A stretch of DNA of 64,000 nt from Rubritalea tangerina. Lineage in GTDB: Bacteria > Verrucomicrobiota > Verrucomicrobiia > Verrucomicrobiales > Akkermansiaceae. Positions within the stretch are counted from its first letter, which is position 1. Every line of letters begins with the position of its first letter. Of this stretch, positions 25,383 to 32,070 are shown in pieces. Both the position numbers and the translations under genes were made by a program. A model generated the notes under the pieces. That model was not told where the DNA came from. It worked only from the letters and a program-made list of their open reading frames with translations, and did no database searches. The stretch is from the NCBI RefSeq assembly GCF_042683245.1, contig NZ_JBHUJB010000046.1:1-64000 (forward strand), given 5' to 3'.

Positions 25383-26039
25383 TCACTTTTCTCCTTCTTG
25401 AATCCCCAATAAAGCGATCATCCGTCCCGTCGCTCCCTTTTCAAGGCGGTACGAATAATACGCATCCAGATCTGAGCTCGTGCAGATGCCACAGTCGTAC
25501 GACTCCTTCACCCCAACACTCGCCAAAGTCTCCATGATCTGCTTCGCAAAATCCACTTCGTACGCCGGTGGACGAATACAGGGCGCCAAAACCGCAACCA
25601 CGTCACTCGCCTGCGTCCCATAACATTCGCCCATCTTCTCCAAAGCCACCCGCACAATCTCTGCCTCCGTCCCCTTCTTCCCCGAGTGCACGAGGCCAAT
25701 CGCCTGTTGCTTCCGGTCAAATAAATACACCGCCCCACAGTCTGCCACATAAATACCTAACATCACTCCAGGCACATTGGTCACTAATCCGTCCACTCCA
25801 CTGATCACACCCACGCCGCTCTCCTCCACCACGGCCACCTCACCTCCATGCACCTGCTCAGCACGCGCCACACTTTCCCACGCAAACCCCAAGGACTCCA
25901 CCACCTCGCGGTGCATTGGCTCCAGACGTGCCACTGTCGCCTCCCGGTCAGTGTCCACCGGCACCCCTGCGATTCGACCGATAAAATCAGCGGCAATGCC
26001 ATCGCGCTTCAACGGTGCTAGAAAATGCTTATCATTCAC
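25383..26039 (-). CDS. PgeF/YfiH-type purine nucleoside phosphorylase-laccase family protein
   Basis: A 218-residue protein of the DUF152 (YfiH) family. The metal site is visible as VHGGEVAVV (His), VADCGAVYLF (Cys) and GLVHSGKKGT (His), with LAPCIRPPAYEV following. Members were annotated as polyphenol oxidases and were later shown to correct peptidoglycan precursor errors or act on purine nucleosides. The start is a GTG with no clear ribosome site, and no better ATG exists upstream of the conserved region. Its stop lies 2 bases before the ispE ATG. It heads the ispE-holB-isochorismate-synthase-like set. Confidence 0.85.
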   Translation of the reverse strand: MNDKHFLAPLKRDGIAADFIGRIAGVPVDTDREATVARLEPMHREVVESLGFAWESVARAEQVHGGEVAVVEESGVGVISGVDGLVTNVPGVMLGIYVADCGAVYLFDRKQQAIGLVHSGKKGTEAEIVRVALEKMGECYGTQASDVVAVLAPCIRPPAYEVDFAKQIMETLASVGVKESYDCGICTSSDLDAYYSYRLEKGATGRMIALLGIQEGEK

Positions 26040-26244
26040 GCCGCGACGCTATCTCTCAACCTAACGAATTGCAAAAACAATCCCACCCCTGTTAGCCACC
26101 CACACATCACGCTCACCATCAACACACTACAGAAACACAGCCACAATCCACACGATAGCGGTTGAAGATTTCTCAGATACCACTATCCTCATCCCTACGT
26201 CGTTTGCTGCAAATCAGCCTGCGTTGAGCCCACTCTCTCCCCAT

Positions 26245-27045
26245 ATGAGCCAAGCGAATAGAGACTTCCTCAGCACCGAAGATATGAGCGCTATCATCCG
26301 CACCCTAGCAGAGGTCGCGGACTCTAACCTGTCGCTTAGCCAAAAACGTACCCGCCTCGTCCGCAGTATCGCCGAACTCACCGACACCGACGCCTGGATC
26401 TGGGGCATCACCGGAAAATTTAAATCCGGAGAACACGCCACCTTCTCACTCTCCCACCAGGAAGGCTTCTCAGAGGAACAATTCGCCGCCTACCTCGCCG
26501 TCCTCGAAAAACCCAAAATGGCCGACATGTTCGCTCCCGTCCTCACCGAATATGCCGATTCCTCTACCACCCTCACCCGTAGACGAGACCAGTTTGACCC
26601 CGAAGGCAAAATCTACACCGATGCCTACGCCGAGTGGAAAGACATCGGACTCGCCCCCCTCGTCGTCTCCATGACCCCCACCAGCTCAGGTGGCACCAGC
26701 TGCGTAGCCATCTACCGCCACTACGACAAACCACCCTATTCCGCGCGTGACTCTAAAATCATGCACCTCATCCTCTCCGAGCTCAAATGGCTCCATGAAG
26801 AAGCCGGTAGCAAACCACCCAGACAAACCGTCTACTCTCTCCCCCCAAGGCTCAACACCGTCCTCAACCTCCTCCTCCAAGGTGCCGGCAGAAAAGAGAT
26901 TGCTGCCAACCTTAAGATCTCCCCCAATACCCTCAGCGGCTATTCCAAAGAAATCTACCGCCGCTTCAATGTCCGCTCCCAAGTCGAACTCATCCACCGC
27001 TTCTCCGTCGGTGACCGAGGTGATGAATCTCCCACCCATCGCTAG
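26245..27045 (+). CDS. LuxR-type transcriptional regulator with N-terminal sensor-like domain
   Basis: About 266 residues from the ATG at 26245. An in-frame TTG 21 bases upstream is less likely. The C-terminus carries a LuxR/GerE helix-turn-helix: GAGRKEIAANLKISPNTLSG followed by YSKEIYRRFNVRSQVELIH. The first 180 residues look like a GAF- or PAS-like sensor with alternating strands and helices, but the ligand is not evident. There is no receiver Asp pattern, so it is not an obvious two-component regulator. It is transcribed away from the pgeF-like gene and ends 70 bases before the membrane peptidase-like gene, which it may or may not regulate. Confidence 0.7.
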   Translation: MSQANRDFLSTEDMSAIIRTLAEVADSNLSLSQKRTRLVRSIAELTDTDAWIWGITGKFKSGEHATFSLSHQEGFSEEQFAAYLAVLEKPKMADMFAPVLTEYADSSTTLTRRRDQFDPEGKIYTDAYAEWKDIGLAPLVVSMTPTSSGGTSCVAIYRHYDKPPYSARDSKIMHLILSELKWLHEEAGSKPPRQTVYSLPPRLNTVLNLLLQGAGRKEIAANLKISPNTLSGYSKEIYRRFNVRSQVELIHRFSVGDRGDESPTHR

Positions 27046-27115
27046 ACACCTCCCCCCTCTATTCAGCATTGCTTTTTTGCGTCATTTAAGGAAACTGGAT
27101 TGTCCTAATAACCTA

Positions 27116-28033
27116 ATGAGTTCACGAGCACGTAAACCCCAGCGCCGTCGCCGATCCCATGGCGCCGCCCGCAGAGCCCAAAGGCCAAGCCTCTGGGAGT
27201 CCATTCAAGGGGCGAACAAACGTGCCCACCAACGCGCAAATCAACGCGCCTGGAGACGCCAAGGCCTCACCTCTGTGCGTGCCGCGATCGCAGACACCTA
27301 CGAGGACGACTTCAGCCTACCTACCGGCCAGCTCATCCTTAGAAGCATACTCGCTCTCCTGCTGCTGATCCCCAGCGCTATCAGCACACTCGCACTCTTC
27401 ACCATCACCGAACACACCGGCAACAACCACTTCTGGATGGATATTGCCCGATCCCGCCCCTTCCTCTTCTTTGCGGTGGGCTGCTTTCTCATGATCGGCT
27501 GGTTCTACTCGCGCTTGTTTACCAATTTCTTTCTCTACCTCTACGTACTTGGCCATGAGCTCACCCACGTCATCTTCATCTACCTCTGCGGTGGCCGTGT
27601 TTCTGGCTTCCAAGTCACCCTCGATGGCGGCTATGTGATGACGAATAAGTCCAACGTACTCATCGCCCTCTCCCCCTACTTTGTCCCCTTCTGGTCCTTT
27701 ATCGTCCTGCTTATTTCAGGCATCCTGCGCCTGTTCTGGGACATCCCCTACCACGACTACGCACTCTACCTCGCCATCGGAGCCACCTGGACCTTCCACC
27801 TTGCCTACACAATCTGGATGATCCCCCGTGACCAACCCGACCTCAAAGAAAATGGTACCTTCTTCTCCCTCGTCATCATCTACCTCGCCAACGTTCTCCT
27901 GCTCGCCGCCATGCTCTGTCTCGTCCCCGGTGGCCTCAACTTCCAAAGCTACGCTGCCCACTGGATCAGCCTCGGCTCCCACCTCCTCGACTTCTCCCAA
28001 GGCCTGCTCCATCACCTCTCAGCCAAAGTCTAG
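27116..28033 (+). CDS. Membrane protein with HELTH zinc-peptidase motif, M50-like
   Basis: A 306-residue protein from the ATG at 27116. The open frame continues far upstream, but that part is out-of-frame shadow of the regulator gene. The first 50 residues are extremely Arg/Lys/Gln rich, then come about six hydrophobic segments. LYVLGHELTHVIFIYLCGG (around residue 140) contains HExxH inside a membrane helix, as in site-2 type M50 peptidases. The second Asp-containing motif (LDG in that family) is not clear, though VTLDGGYVM follows about 25 residues later. Peptidase activity is inference. Confidence 0.5.
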   Translation: MSSRARKPQRRRRSHGAARRAQRPSLWESIQGANKRAHQRANQRAWRRQGLTSVRAAIADTYEDDFSLPTGQLILRSILALLLLIPSAISTLALFTITEHTGNNHFWMDIARSRPFLFFAVGCFLMIGWFYSRLFTNFFLYLYVLGHELTHVIFIYLCGGRVSGFQVTLDGGYVMTNKSNVLIALSPYFVPFWSFIVLLISGILRLFWDIPYHDYALYLAIGATWTFHLAYTIWMIPRDQPDLKENGTFFSLVIIYLANVLLLAAMLCLVPGGLNFQSYAAHWISLGSHLLDFSQGLLHHLSAKV

Positions 28034-28040
28034 ATAAATC

Positions 28041-28301
28041 AATTTATCTGCTGGCCGGTGATAGTCATACAACCGCCCAACGCATTTCTCGAGCAGATCA
28101 ACATTCGCCTCCCTAATGGCGATAATGCCATGCACCCTATGATCAAAGCTCGAAGAGCTTACTTCCCCTAGCCCCGTGTGGCGCAGCCAACTCGGGGGAA
28201 CCGAATGATAGCCTAAGAAGTCTGTAAGACTTCAGGATCAAGAGACCGCTCCCCCTCAGAAATATTCTTCCTCGATTCAAAACTGGTTGGGAACAGATTT
28301 G
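28041..28301 (+). repeat. 261-bp direct repeat, copy 1
   Basis: This segment recurs at 28390-28650, 349 bases further on, with only a handful of substitutions. It contains several short inverted repeats: CGCC/GGCG around 28110-28125, CCCCG/CGGGG enclosing TGGC/GCCA around 28172-28197, and GAAGTC/GACTTC around 28217-28233. It begins 7 bases after the stop of the HELTH protein gene. No protein function is evident. The 88 bases between the copies (28302-28389) hold nothing I recognise. Confidence 0.9.
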
Positions 28302-28389
28302 TAACTGATTTCTCATCTCATTTTCGTCCTATTCGCACTGTGAAATAATTTCTCCACACCGCCTGCACCCTATGCCGTCTATCCAAATA

Positions 28390-28650
28390 AATTTATCTGC
28401 TGGCCGGTGATAGTCATACTACCGCCCAACGCATTTCTCGAGCAGATCAACATTCGCCTCCCTAATGGCGATAATGGCACCCACCCTATGATCAAAGATC
28501 GAAGAGCTTACTTCCCCCAGCCCCGTGTGGCGCAGCCAACTCGGGGGAACCGAATGATAGCCTAAGAAGTCTGTAAGACTTCAGGATCAAGAGACCGCTC
28601 CCCCTCAGAAATATTCTTCCTCGATTCAAAACTGGTTGGGAACAGATTTG
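28390..28650 (+). repeat. 261-bp direct repeat, copy 2
   Basis: A near-identical copy of 28041-28301. In this copy one reading frame stays open for about 60 codons, up to TAA near 28563, while copy 1 has a TAG in the same frame where this copy reads CAG. There is no start codon or ribosome site, so coding is doubtful. The following 146 bases (28651-28796) hold no gene and lead to the rpmE2 promoter. Confidence 0.9.
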
Positions 28651-28796
28651 AAATCTGACAAAGGAAAAAAGAATCATCCTCAAGAGCGGACTATAAAGTA
28701 AAAAACACAAACCCGGTGCAAACCCATGTTACTTCCCTCTCACAATCGTTCAAAGACAGATAAGCCGGCTCCGCACAAGAACCTGCAAGCAAATAG

Positions 28797-28809
28797 ATTT
28801 ATCTGCTGG
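28797..28809 (+). repeat. Partial third copy of the repeat start
   Basis: ATTTATCTGCTGG matches the first bases of both 261-bp copies exactly and then diverges. It lies 8 bases before the -35 box of rpmE2, so the element end may mark an insertion or recombination point. Confidence 0.45.
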
Positions 28810-28816
28810 TAAATTG

Positions 28817-28844
28817 TTGACAAGCCAGTCATTCTTTGCATTCT
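28817..28844 (+). promoter_or_regulatory. Promoter candidate for rpmE2
   Basis: A perfect -35 box TTGACA lies at 28817-28822. A weak -10, CATTCT (28839-28844), is 16 bases downstream. It would give a 5' leader of about 40 bases before the rpmE2 ATG. Confidence 0.4.
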
Positions 28845-28889
28845 CCCCACCCCGCCGCGACGGAAACGTGGCACAACCTTATCAAGACT

Positions 28890-29162
28890 ATGAAAGCTGA
28901 TATCCATCCTGATTACCACCCAGTAATCTTCCAAGACATGACATCCGGTAAGCGCTACTTCACACGCTCCACCGCTACTTCCGCTAACAAGGAAACTGTA
29001 GACGGCGTTGAGTACTACGTGATCTCCATGGGCGTTACTGCTGACACTCACCCATTCTACACCGGTAAGTCTACCTTCGTTGATACCGAAGGTCGTATCG
29101 ACAAGTTCCAGAAGCGTTTCGGTGCTGTTCGCCGCGCCAAGAAGCCATCTCTCAAGGCTTAA
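28890..29162 (+). CDS. rpmE2: Ribosomal protein bL31, type B (zinc-free)
   Basis: A 90-residue large-subunit protein. MKADIHPDYHPVIFQD at the N-terminus, YFTRSTATS and the later SHPFYTG-like THPFYTGKSTFVDTEGR are typical of L31. It has no Cys at all, so it is the C-minus paralogue that does not bind zinc and commonly replaces the zinc form when zinc is scarce. The ATG at 28890 starts the conserved N-terminus, and an upstream in-frame ATG at 28836 is not used by the family. No Shine-Dalgarno sequence is present. Codon use is highly biased, as in the glycolytic genes. A strong terminator follows. Confidence 0.95.
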   Translation: MKADIHPDYHPVIFQDMTSGKRYFTRSTATSANKETVDGVEYYVISMGVTADTHPFYTGKSTFVDTEGRIDKFQKRFGAVRRAKKPSLKA

Positions 29163-29190
29163 TTATCCCTTCCGGAAATTACCAATTTCT

Positions 29191-29223
29191 AAGCTCTTCG
29201 AGTCCGCTCGAAGAGCTTTTTTT
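29191..29223 (+). terminator. Intrinsic terminator after rpmE2
   Basis: AAGCTCTTCGAG (29191-29202) pairs perfectly with CTCGAAGAGCTT (29207-29218) around a TCCG loop, followed by seven T. It lies about 30 bases past the rpmE2 stop and could also work from the other strand for the convergent gene. Confidence 0.92.
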
Positions 29224-29231
29224 ATGCCCAC

Positions 29232-29894
29232 TCAGCGCCCACTCCCCGTCGCTCCAGAAAACCCCTGAAACCAATGCACTCCCAGCACGCCTCCCTGCCG
29301 GTAAAACAAACACAGGGCATTGGGCTGCACCTCAAAACCCCGCATCCATTCCTTGCGCCATCCTTCAGCTCCCTCAGAGTCGACAGTCCAATGCTGCGCC
29401 CCCCTCTTTCCCGCTAACACCTTGCCCTCGCGCGCACCCAAGCTCAGCCGCCGGCCACCCGCTACCTTCACTCGCACTCCCGAGTCACTCGCATTGTAGA
29501 CGTACGCCCCTCCTCCCCGTAAATCACCCATCGCCACAAGCAAAGTCCAGTATCTCTCCCCCTGCGGTACACACACCATCGCGTGCCTCCCCTCAGCATG
29601 CACATCCACACGCGCAACTTCCACCAGCTCCCCATCGCGCCGCACACATACCTGCCACGCCCCACCTTCCTCTAAAACCACCTCAGCGCTCGGCCTCAAT
29701 CCATTACAGCGACACACCACCACACTCTCTCCCTTCCTAAAATACAAAACCTCTCGCAGCACTTTAGACTGCGCTACTGCCTCGTGGCCTAACACCACTC
29801 CACGCTCAGGCTCCGGCCGCCAAAGCTGTACCTCCACACTCGGCCCAGCCAAGGCCACACCCATCATTACATAAAAAAGAAGCCAAACTCTCAC
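29232..29894 (-). CDS. Secreted protein of unknown function
   Basis: A 220-residue precursor with signal peptide VWLLFYVMMGVALAGPS. The start is a GTG with AGGAAA about 6 bases upstream. The mature part is beta-rich, with many Val, Arg and Gly, and a pattern compatible with an Ig-like or jelly-roll fold. I recognise no family. Its G-rich sense strand gives an unusual Arg/Val/Trp content, as for other minus-strand genes in the skewed region. It converges on rpmE2 and is 35 bases from the next gene upstream on the same strand. Confidence 0.6.
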   Translation of the reverse strand: MRVWLLFYVMMGVALAGPSVEVQLWRPEPERGVVLGHEAVAQSKVLREVLYFRKGESVVVCRCNGLRPSAEVVLEEGGAWQVCVRRDGELVEVARVDVHAEGRHAMVCVPQGERYWTLLVAMGDLRGGGAYVYNASDSGVRVKVAGGRRLSLGAREGKVLAGKRGAQHWTVDSEGAEGWRKEWMRGFEVQPNALCLFYRQGGVLGVHWFQGFSGATGSGR

Positions 29895-29929
29895 TCTGCT
29901 TTCCTAACAGAATTTGAGCCCGCTGCCAA

Positions 29930-30340
29930 TCACATCCTGCTCCACTGAATCTCAGCCACCTCGCCACCATTGAACCACAATGTCAGCTCCACATCCTCAT
30001 ACGCCACACCACGCGCCGTCTCCGGCTTCGACGGCCCAATCTTCTGCGTATCGAGAAATGCCACGGCCTCATCCCGCTTCATCCCAATGAGCTTCTTGCC
30101 AAACAGTGTCACCTCCGGACTCGCCACCTCTATCGTGCACAACTGATAGTTCTCACTCTCATCAAAATTCAGAGAAATCCCTAAATCCCAATAATGCCAC
30201 GCAATCGATTCCTCATCCCCCAAATCCACACTATCCACCTCCTCTGGTGCCCCCAAGACTGCCTCCACCTCATCGCGTGTCGCCCCAAAGGGTAAATCCG
30301 CTAAACCTTTTCCTAACATGATGTGCTGCGCCTTGCTCAT
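29930..30340 (-). CDS. Small soluble protein of unknown function
   Basis: A 136-residue protein without signal peptide. It opens MSKAQHIMLGKGLADLPFGA, followed by TRDEVEAVLGAPEEVDS. The LPFGxTRDEVxxxLGxP pattern occurs in small bacterial proteins of unknown role that compare predicted with actual values or act as immunity-like factors, so no assignment is safe. The C-terminus alternates strands (VELTLWFNGGEVAEIQW). It sits just left of the heptamer array. The ATG at 30340 has no strong ribosome site. Confidence 0.6.
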   Translation of the reverse strand: MSKAQHIMLGKGLADLPFGATRDEVEAVLGAPEEVDSVDLGDEESIAWHYWDLGISLNFDESENYQLCTIEVASPEVTLFGKKLIGMKRDEAVAFLDTQKIGPSKPETARGVAYEDVELTLWFNGGEVAEIQWSRM

Positions 30341-30392
30341 GCCCGCACGCTATATCCCCCACCATTCAAAGGTCAACCCCTTCTCACTCCAC

Positions 30393-30546
30393 CCATCCGC
30401 CATCCGCCATCCGCCATCCGCCATCCGCCATCCGCCATCCGCCATCAGCCATCAGCCATCAGCCATCAGCAATCAGCAATCAGCAATCAGCAATCAGCAA
30501 TCAGCAATCAACAATCAACAATCAACAATCAACAATCAACAATCAA
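30393..30546 (+). repeat. 22-unit heptanucleotide array with four ordered variants
   Basis: The array is an exact tandem of 7-bp units: seven CCATCCG, four CCATCAG, five CAATCAG and six CAATCAA, totalling 154 bases. Each block differs from its neighbour by one base, so variant units form a one-way series along the array. It lies between a small minus-strand gene and the DUF1501 operon promoter. The remaining 50 bases before it and the stretch up to 30587 hold nothing else evident. Confidence 0.97.
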
Positions 30547-30587
30547 CAACCGGTACTTTCCTGACTCCTTTATTTCTCTCCAATTAT

Positions 30588-30618
30588 TTGTAACTCAGTC
30601 AACTGAGCTGCGTATACT
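30588..30618 (+). promoter_or_regulatory. Promoter and operator-like palindrome of the DUF1501 operon
   Basis: TATACT at 30613-30618 is a good -10 box, and TTGTAA at 30588-30593 is a possible -35 with a long 19-base spacer. Between them lies a perfect inverted repeat CTCAGT-CA-ACTGAG at 30594-30607, well placed for a repressor. The leader to the DUF1501 ATG is about 110 bases and contains GGAGGTGA at 30693-30700, too far upstream to serve that ATG. Function is inferred. Confidence 0.45.
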
Positions 30619-30736
30619 ATAGGATAAATTCAGAATTCTTCCCATCAGCTACCACTCTAAAACCCTGATTTTATAAGAGAAGCAGCTCGTATGGAGGTGA
30701 GTTTTGGAATAAAAACAACCTACCTGTTACTACACC

Positions 30737-32062
30737 ATGCCATCACCCTGCCCTGGAAACCCACTCAGCGGATCTCCCTTCTCACGCAGAGAATTCCTCA
30801 ATGTCGGCCTCCTCGCGGGCCTCGGTCTCACCCTTCCCGAGTTCCTGCGCATGGAAGCGCAAGGAGCCCAAAAGTTCTACGAAACCAAAGAAGGCCAGGC
30901 CAAAGCCGTCATCCAAATCTTCCTCCCGGGTGGCCTCGCCCAACACGAATCCTTCGACCCCAAACCCTTCGCCCCACCCGAATACCGCGGCCCCTTCGGC
31001 TCGATCAAAACCGCACTCACTGGCGTCCACTTCGGTGAAAAACTCCCCCACCTCGCGAAAATTGCAGACAAAATAACCGTCATCAATTCCATGTCCCATG
31101 GCGAGGCCGCCCACGAGCGTGGCACCCATAACATGTTCACCGGCTACCGCCCATCGCCCGCCCTCGAATACCCCTCCATCGGCTCGGTCGTCTCCCACGA
31201 ACTCGGCCCCCAAAACAACCTCCCCCCCTACGTTTGCGTCCCCAATGTCCCCAACACCTTTGCCAACTCCGGCTACCTTTCCTCAGCCCACGGCCCCTTC
31301 GCTCTCGGCTCCAATCCCTCAGATAAAAATTTCAAAGTCCGCGACCTCAACCTCCCGAACGGAGTCGATGACGCCCGCTTCCAACGCCGTAAGTCGATGC
31401 TCGAAACCGTCGACCACCACTTCAGAACCCTCGAAAACGCGGATTCCCTCGAGTCAATGGATGCCTTCTATCAGCACGCCTACCGACTCATTTCCTCGCA
31501 ACAAGCCAGAGAAGCCTTCGACCTCAATAAAGAACCTGACAAGCTCCGCGACACCTACGGCCGCCACCAAGCCGGCCAACGCATGATCCTCTCCCGCCGC
31601 CTCGTCGAAGCCGGCGTCCGCTTCGTCTCCCTCACAGTCGGCTCCTGGGACCACCACGACAACCTCAAACAAGGAATCGAAAAAAACCTCCCAGCCGTCG
31701 ACCAAGCCGTCGCCGCCCTCATCAATGACCTCGAACAACGCGGCATGCTCGACTCCACACTCGTCATCCTCTCAACCGAATTCGGCCGTACCCCAAAAAC
31801 TAACAAAACAGGCGGCCGCGACCACTGGCCCCGCGTCTTCTCCACCATGATGGCCGGTGGCGGCGTCAAAAAAGGCATGATCTACGGCAAGTCCGATGCC
31901 CTCGGTGGCGAACCAGAAGAAGATAAAGTCAGCGTCGAAGACTTTGCCAAAACCATCTACCACCAACTCGGCATCACCGCTGATAAAGAACTCATGGCAC
32001 CAGGTGAACGCCCTATCGAAATCGTCGACGGTGGCAGAGTCCTCAAGGAAATTCTTGGCTAA
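30737..32062 (+). CDS. DUF1501 family protein with Tat signal
   Basis: A 441-residue protein. FSRREFLNVGLLAGLGLTLP at residues 15-34 is a twin-arginine signal, so it is exported folded. The rest matches DUF1501, a sulfatase-like alkaline-phosphatase-fold family abundant in Planctomycetes and Verrucomicrobia: QIFLPGGLAQHESFDPKP, NSMSHGEAAHERGTHNMFTG, VPNVPNTFANSGYLS, GSWDHHDN, LSTEFGRTPK and GGRDHWPRVFS. Its activity is unproven, and it is usually encoded beside DUF1549/DUF1553 proteins, as here. It is first in a four-gene operon and is followed 8 bases later by the PPC-domain gene. There is no Shine-Dalgarno sequence before the ATG. Confidence 0.92.
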   Translation: MPSPCPGNPLSGSPFSRREFLNVGLLAGLGLTLPEFLRMEAQGAQKFYETKEGQAKAVIQIFLPGGLAQHESFDPKPFAPPEYRGPFGSIKTALTGVHFGEKLPHLAKIADKITVINSMSHGEAAHERGTHNMFTGYRPSPALEYPSIGSVVSHELGPQNNLPPYVCVPNVPNTFANSGYLSSAHGPFALGSNPSDKNFKVRDLNLPNGVDDARFQRRKSMLETVDHHFRTLENADSLESMDAFYQHAYRLISSQQAREAFDLNKEPDKLRDTYGRHQAGQRMILSRRLVEAGVRFVSLTVGSWDHHDNLKQGIEKNLPAVDQAVAALINDLEQRGMLDSTLVILSTEFGRTPKTNKTGGRDHWPRVFSTMMAGGGVKKGMIYGKSDALGGEPEEDKVSVEDFAKTIYHQLGITADKELMAPGERPIEIVDGGRVLKEILG

Positions 32063-32070
32063 CACATACC

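Noticed and set aside
26747..27115. Long N-terminal extension of the HELTH membrane protein
   Set aside because: The 123 upstream codons overlap the LuxR-type gene in another frame and are Ser/Pro/Thr rich. The ATG at 27116 begins the plausible protein.
28041..28650. Coding gene or transposase fragment within the 261-bp repeats
   Set aside because: One frame is open for about 60 codons in copy 2 but is interrupted by a stop in copy 1, has no start, and does not match a transposase that I can name.
30393..30546. CRISPR array
   Set aside because: Units are 7 bp with no spacers and vary in ordered blocks, so this is a simple tandem repeat and no cas genes are near.
30691..31038. Open frame starting ATGGAGGTG before the DUF1501 gene
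   Set aside because: It runs out of frame through the real gene and is full of Arg, Pro and Ser as expected from a frame shift. The GGAGGTGA there may still matter in the leader.
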